Shown piece after piece: positions 63,020 through 64,000 of a DNA stretch of 64,000 bases; the first letter of the stretch is position 1, and the number at the start of each line of letters is the position of its first letter. The notes below the pieces were generated by a model. It made no database searches and was not told the DNA's origin. It worked only from the letters and a program-made list of their open reading frames with translations. The position numbers were made by a program, and so were the translations under genes. The stretch is from Hoplostethus atlanticus (lineage: Eukaryota > Chordata > Actinopteri > Trachichthyiformes > Trachichthyidae). The stretch covers positions 3,851,001-3,915,000 of the forward strand of contig JAXDDX010000005.1 of assembly GCA_034670405.1 (NCBI GenBank), given 5' to 3'.

Positions 63020-63055
63020 TGGAGGAGGAGGAGGAGGAGGAGGAGGAGGAGGAGA
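63020..63055. repeat. (GGA)n trinucleotide repeat
   Basis: About twelve GGA triplets. Confidence 0.95.
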
Positions 63056-63659
63056 TGCTGGTAAGAAAACAATCTTTGACTGCCTGTGGGTGAAGGCAGA
63101 CTCCTCTAGGCGAGGCGGCCTTCAGCGTTTAGCTGGGGGCGCAGTATCAAAATCACAGCCACTGCTGTACCCCTAAGGCGCTAATCTCAACCAGTTACCG
63201 TCAAGTGCTGCTTCTTCTTTATATAAGCCTTCATTTCCAACCCCCCCACACCCCACCCTACCCTACCCTACCCCACCCCACCCTGCCACCCCCCACCTCC
63301 TCCACCCAATGCAGAGAGGTGAGAAGATAAATGACAGCTCGAGGAGGTACGGAGGAAGCCTGGCATCTTGAAGCCGCCGTTGTTTCCTCGCTTATTAGGG
63401 TTTATAAAGAAAAAATAAAGTATTTCTTTCATAAAAAGCTACGTAGGGGATTGTGATGTCATAATTAACGGAGCTCCTCCCGCTTAGCTACCGCGAGCCG
63501 GGGCCTCTCAACAGATGCCGGCTACAACGGGGGGAAAAAGGTTTTGTTGTTTGATCACTGGATGACTGCTAATTTAATAAGTGTTAACTATGGCGACGGC
63601 AGAGCGAGGGGAAGGAGGGGAAGATGAGGGGGGGGGGGACGTAGGAGGAAAAAAAAAGA

Positions 63660-63860
63660 AAAAGCATTAAGATTAACTGATGACATGTTCAACTGTGCGC
63701 GTAATACGAGGCTTAGTTAAGTACGCACATGCTGTTTGTCAATTATTTAAAACCCCAGGAAATTAAGTCCAGGTAATCTCGTGAAGTGTAAATAACATTC
63801 TTTTTCATGGCAGCTTAATTGAATTCATTCCGACGGCATTCGGGAAACGGCGGGATTGGA
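63660..63860. promoter_or_regulatory. Candidate conserved non-coding element
   Basis: Unique block with TTAAGATTAACTGATGAC, TCAATTATTTAAAACCCC, AGGAAATTAAGTCCAGG and GCTTAATTGAATTC. It runs towards the window edge. Confidence 0.3.
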
Positions 63861-64000
63861 TTCGCTTTCGAAAGACGAGGCTCGTTCGAGAGAGGCGTTC
63901 CCTCTTTGCGAAGGCGGAGAGAGATTCGAACGGGTGAGATGTGGGGGTCACGTCCATCTCCCTTCAAAACTCTTATTCCAAGCGCTTCGCTCTCACGTGA

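Larger units (their letters stand above)
54346..64000. other. Intergenic region downstream of ptgr3
   Basis: No convincing gene seen. The sequence holds AT-rich unique DNA (54.35-56.0 kb), a GC-rich CpG-bearing patch (56.08-56.35 kb), microsatellites at 57.36-57.63 kb, G-rich tracts at 57.9, 58.1 and 59.1 kb, transposon fragments (56.74, 58.36, 58.78 and 61.3 kb) and candidate non-coding elements towards the end. A 77-codon minus-strand frame at 55,224-55,457 was considered and not accepted. Confidence 0.7.

Noticed and set aside
63253..63280. CCCTA-rich tract resembling telomeric repeat
   Set aside because: The unit is the pentamer CCCTA passing into CCCCA, not the vertebrate CCCTAA hexamer; a simple repeat.

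Overview
The window is vertebrate nuclear DNA, almost certainly from a teleost fish. It has sparse coding sequence, spliced genes with GT-AG introns, very many (CA)n/(TG)n and (GA)n microsatellites, and several short TIR-type non-autonomous transposon families of the kind common in fish. Two protein-coding genes are recognisable, arranged head to head: tshz1 (teashirt zinc finger homeobox 1) on the minus strand and ptgr3/zadh2 (prostaglandin reductase 3) on the plus strand. The same neighbour pair, TSHZ1-ZADH2, occurs on human chromosome 18q, which supports calling the teashirt gene tshz1 rather than tshz2 or tshz3.

Layout. 1-13.3 kb: intergenic DNA downstream of tshz1, holding degenerate transposons (hAT-like, L2-like, and families called here A to D) and microsatellites. 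13.3-14.87 kb: AT-rich probable tshz1 3' UTR. 14,872-18,402 (minus): the large tshz1 coding exon, with three teashirt-type zinc fingers, a PIDLS co-repressor motif, an atypical homeodomain and two C-terminal fingers. Its reading frame is broken once by an extra base in a G6 run at 16,649-16,654, most likely a sequencing or assembly error. 18,403-47,837: a 29.4 kb intron rich in microsatellites, with islands of unique AT-balanced sequence that are candidate enhancers. 47,838-47,877 (minus): a 40-nt coding part of exon 1 giving the 13 N-terminal residues of tshz1, identified here from sequence and splice phase. 47.9-50.25 kb: shared 5' region between the two genes. 50,252-54,116 (plus): ptgr3 in two coding exons, ending in the peroxisomal signal SKL, with a poly(A) signal at 54,319. 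54.35-64 kb: no convincing gene; repeats and possible conserved non-coding blocks.

The two genes are not an obvious pathway pair: one is a developmental transcription regulator, the other an NADPH-dependent eicosanoid reductase. Their pairing is best read as conserved synteny with a shared upstream region. I found no prokaryotic system, CRISPR array or viral gene. The most notable items are the single-base frameshift in tshz1, the separately encoded 13-residue first exon, an inverted-repeat element at about 24.35-25.24 kb carrying eight copies of a 45-bp repeat, and an Arg-rich N-terminal extension on PTGR3 that could give dual targeting.
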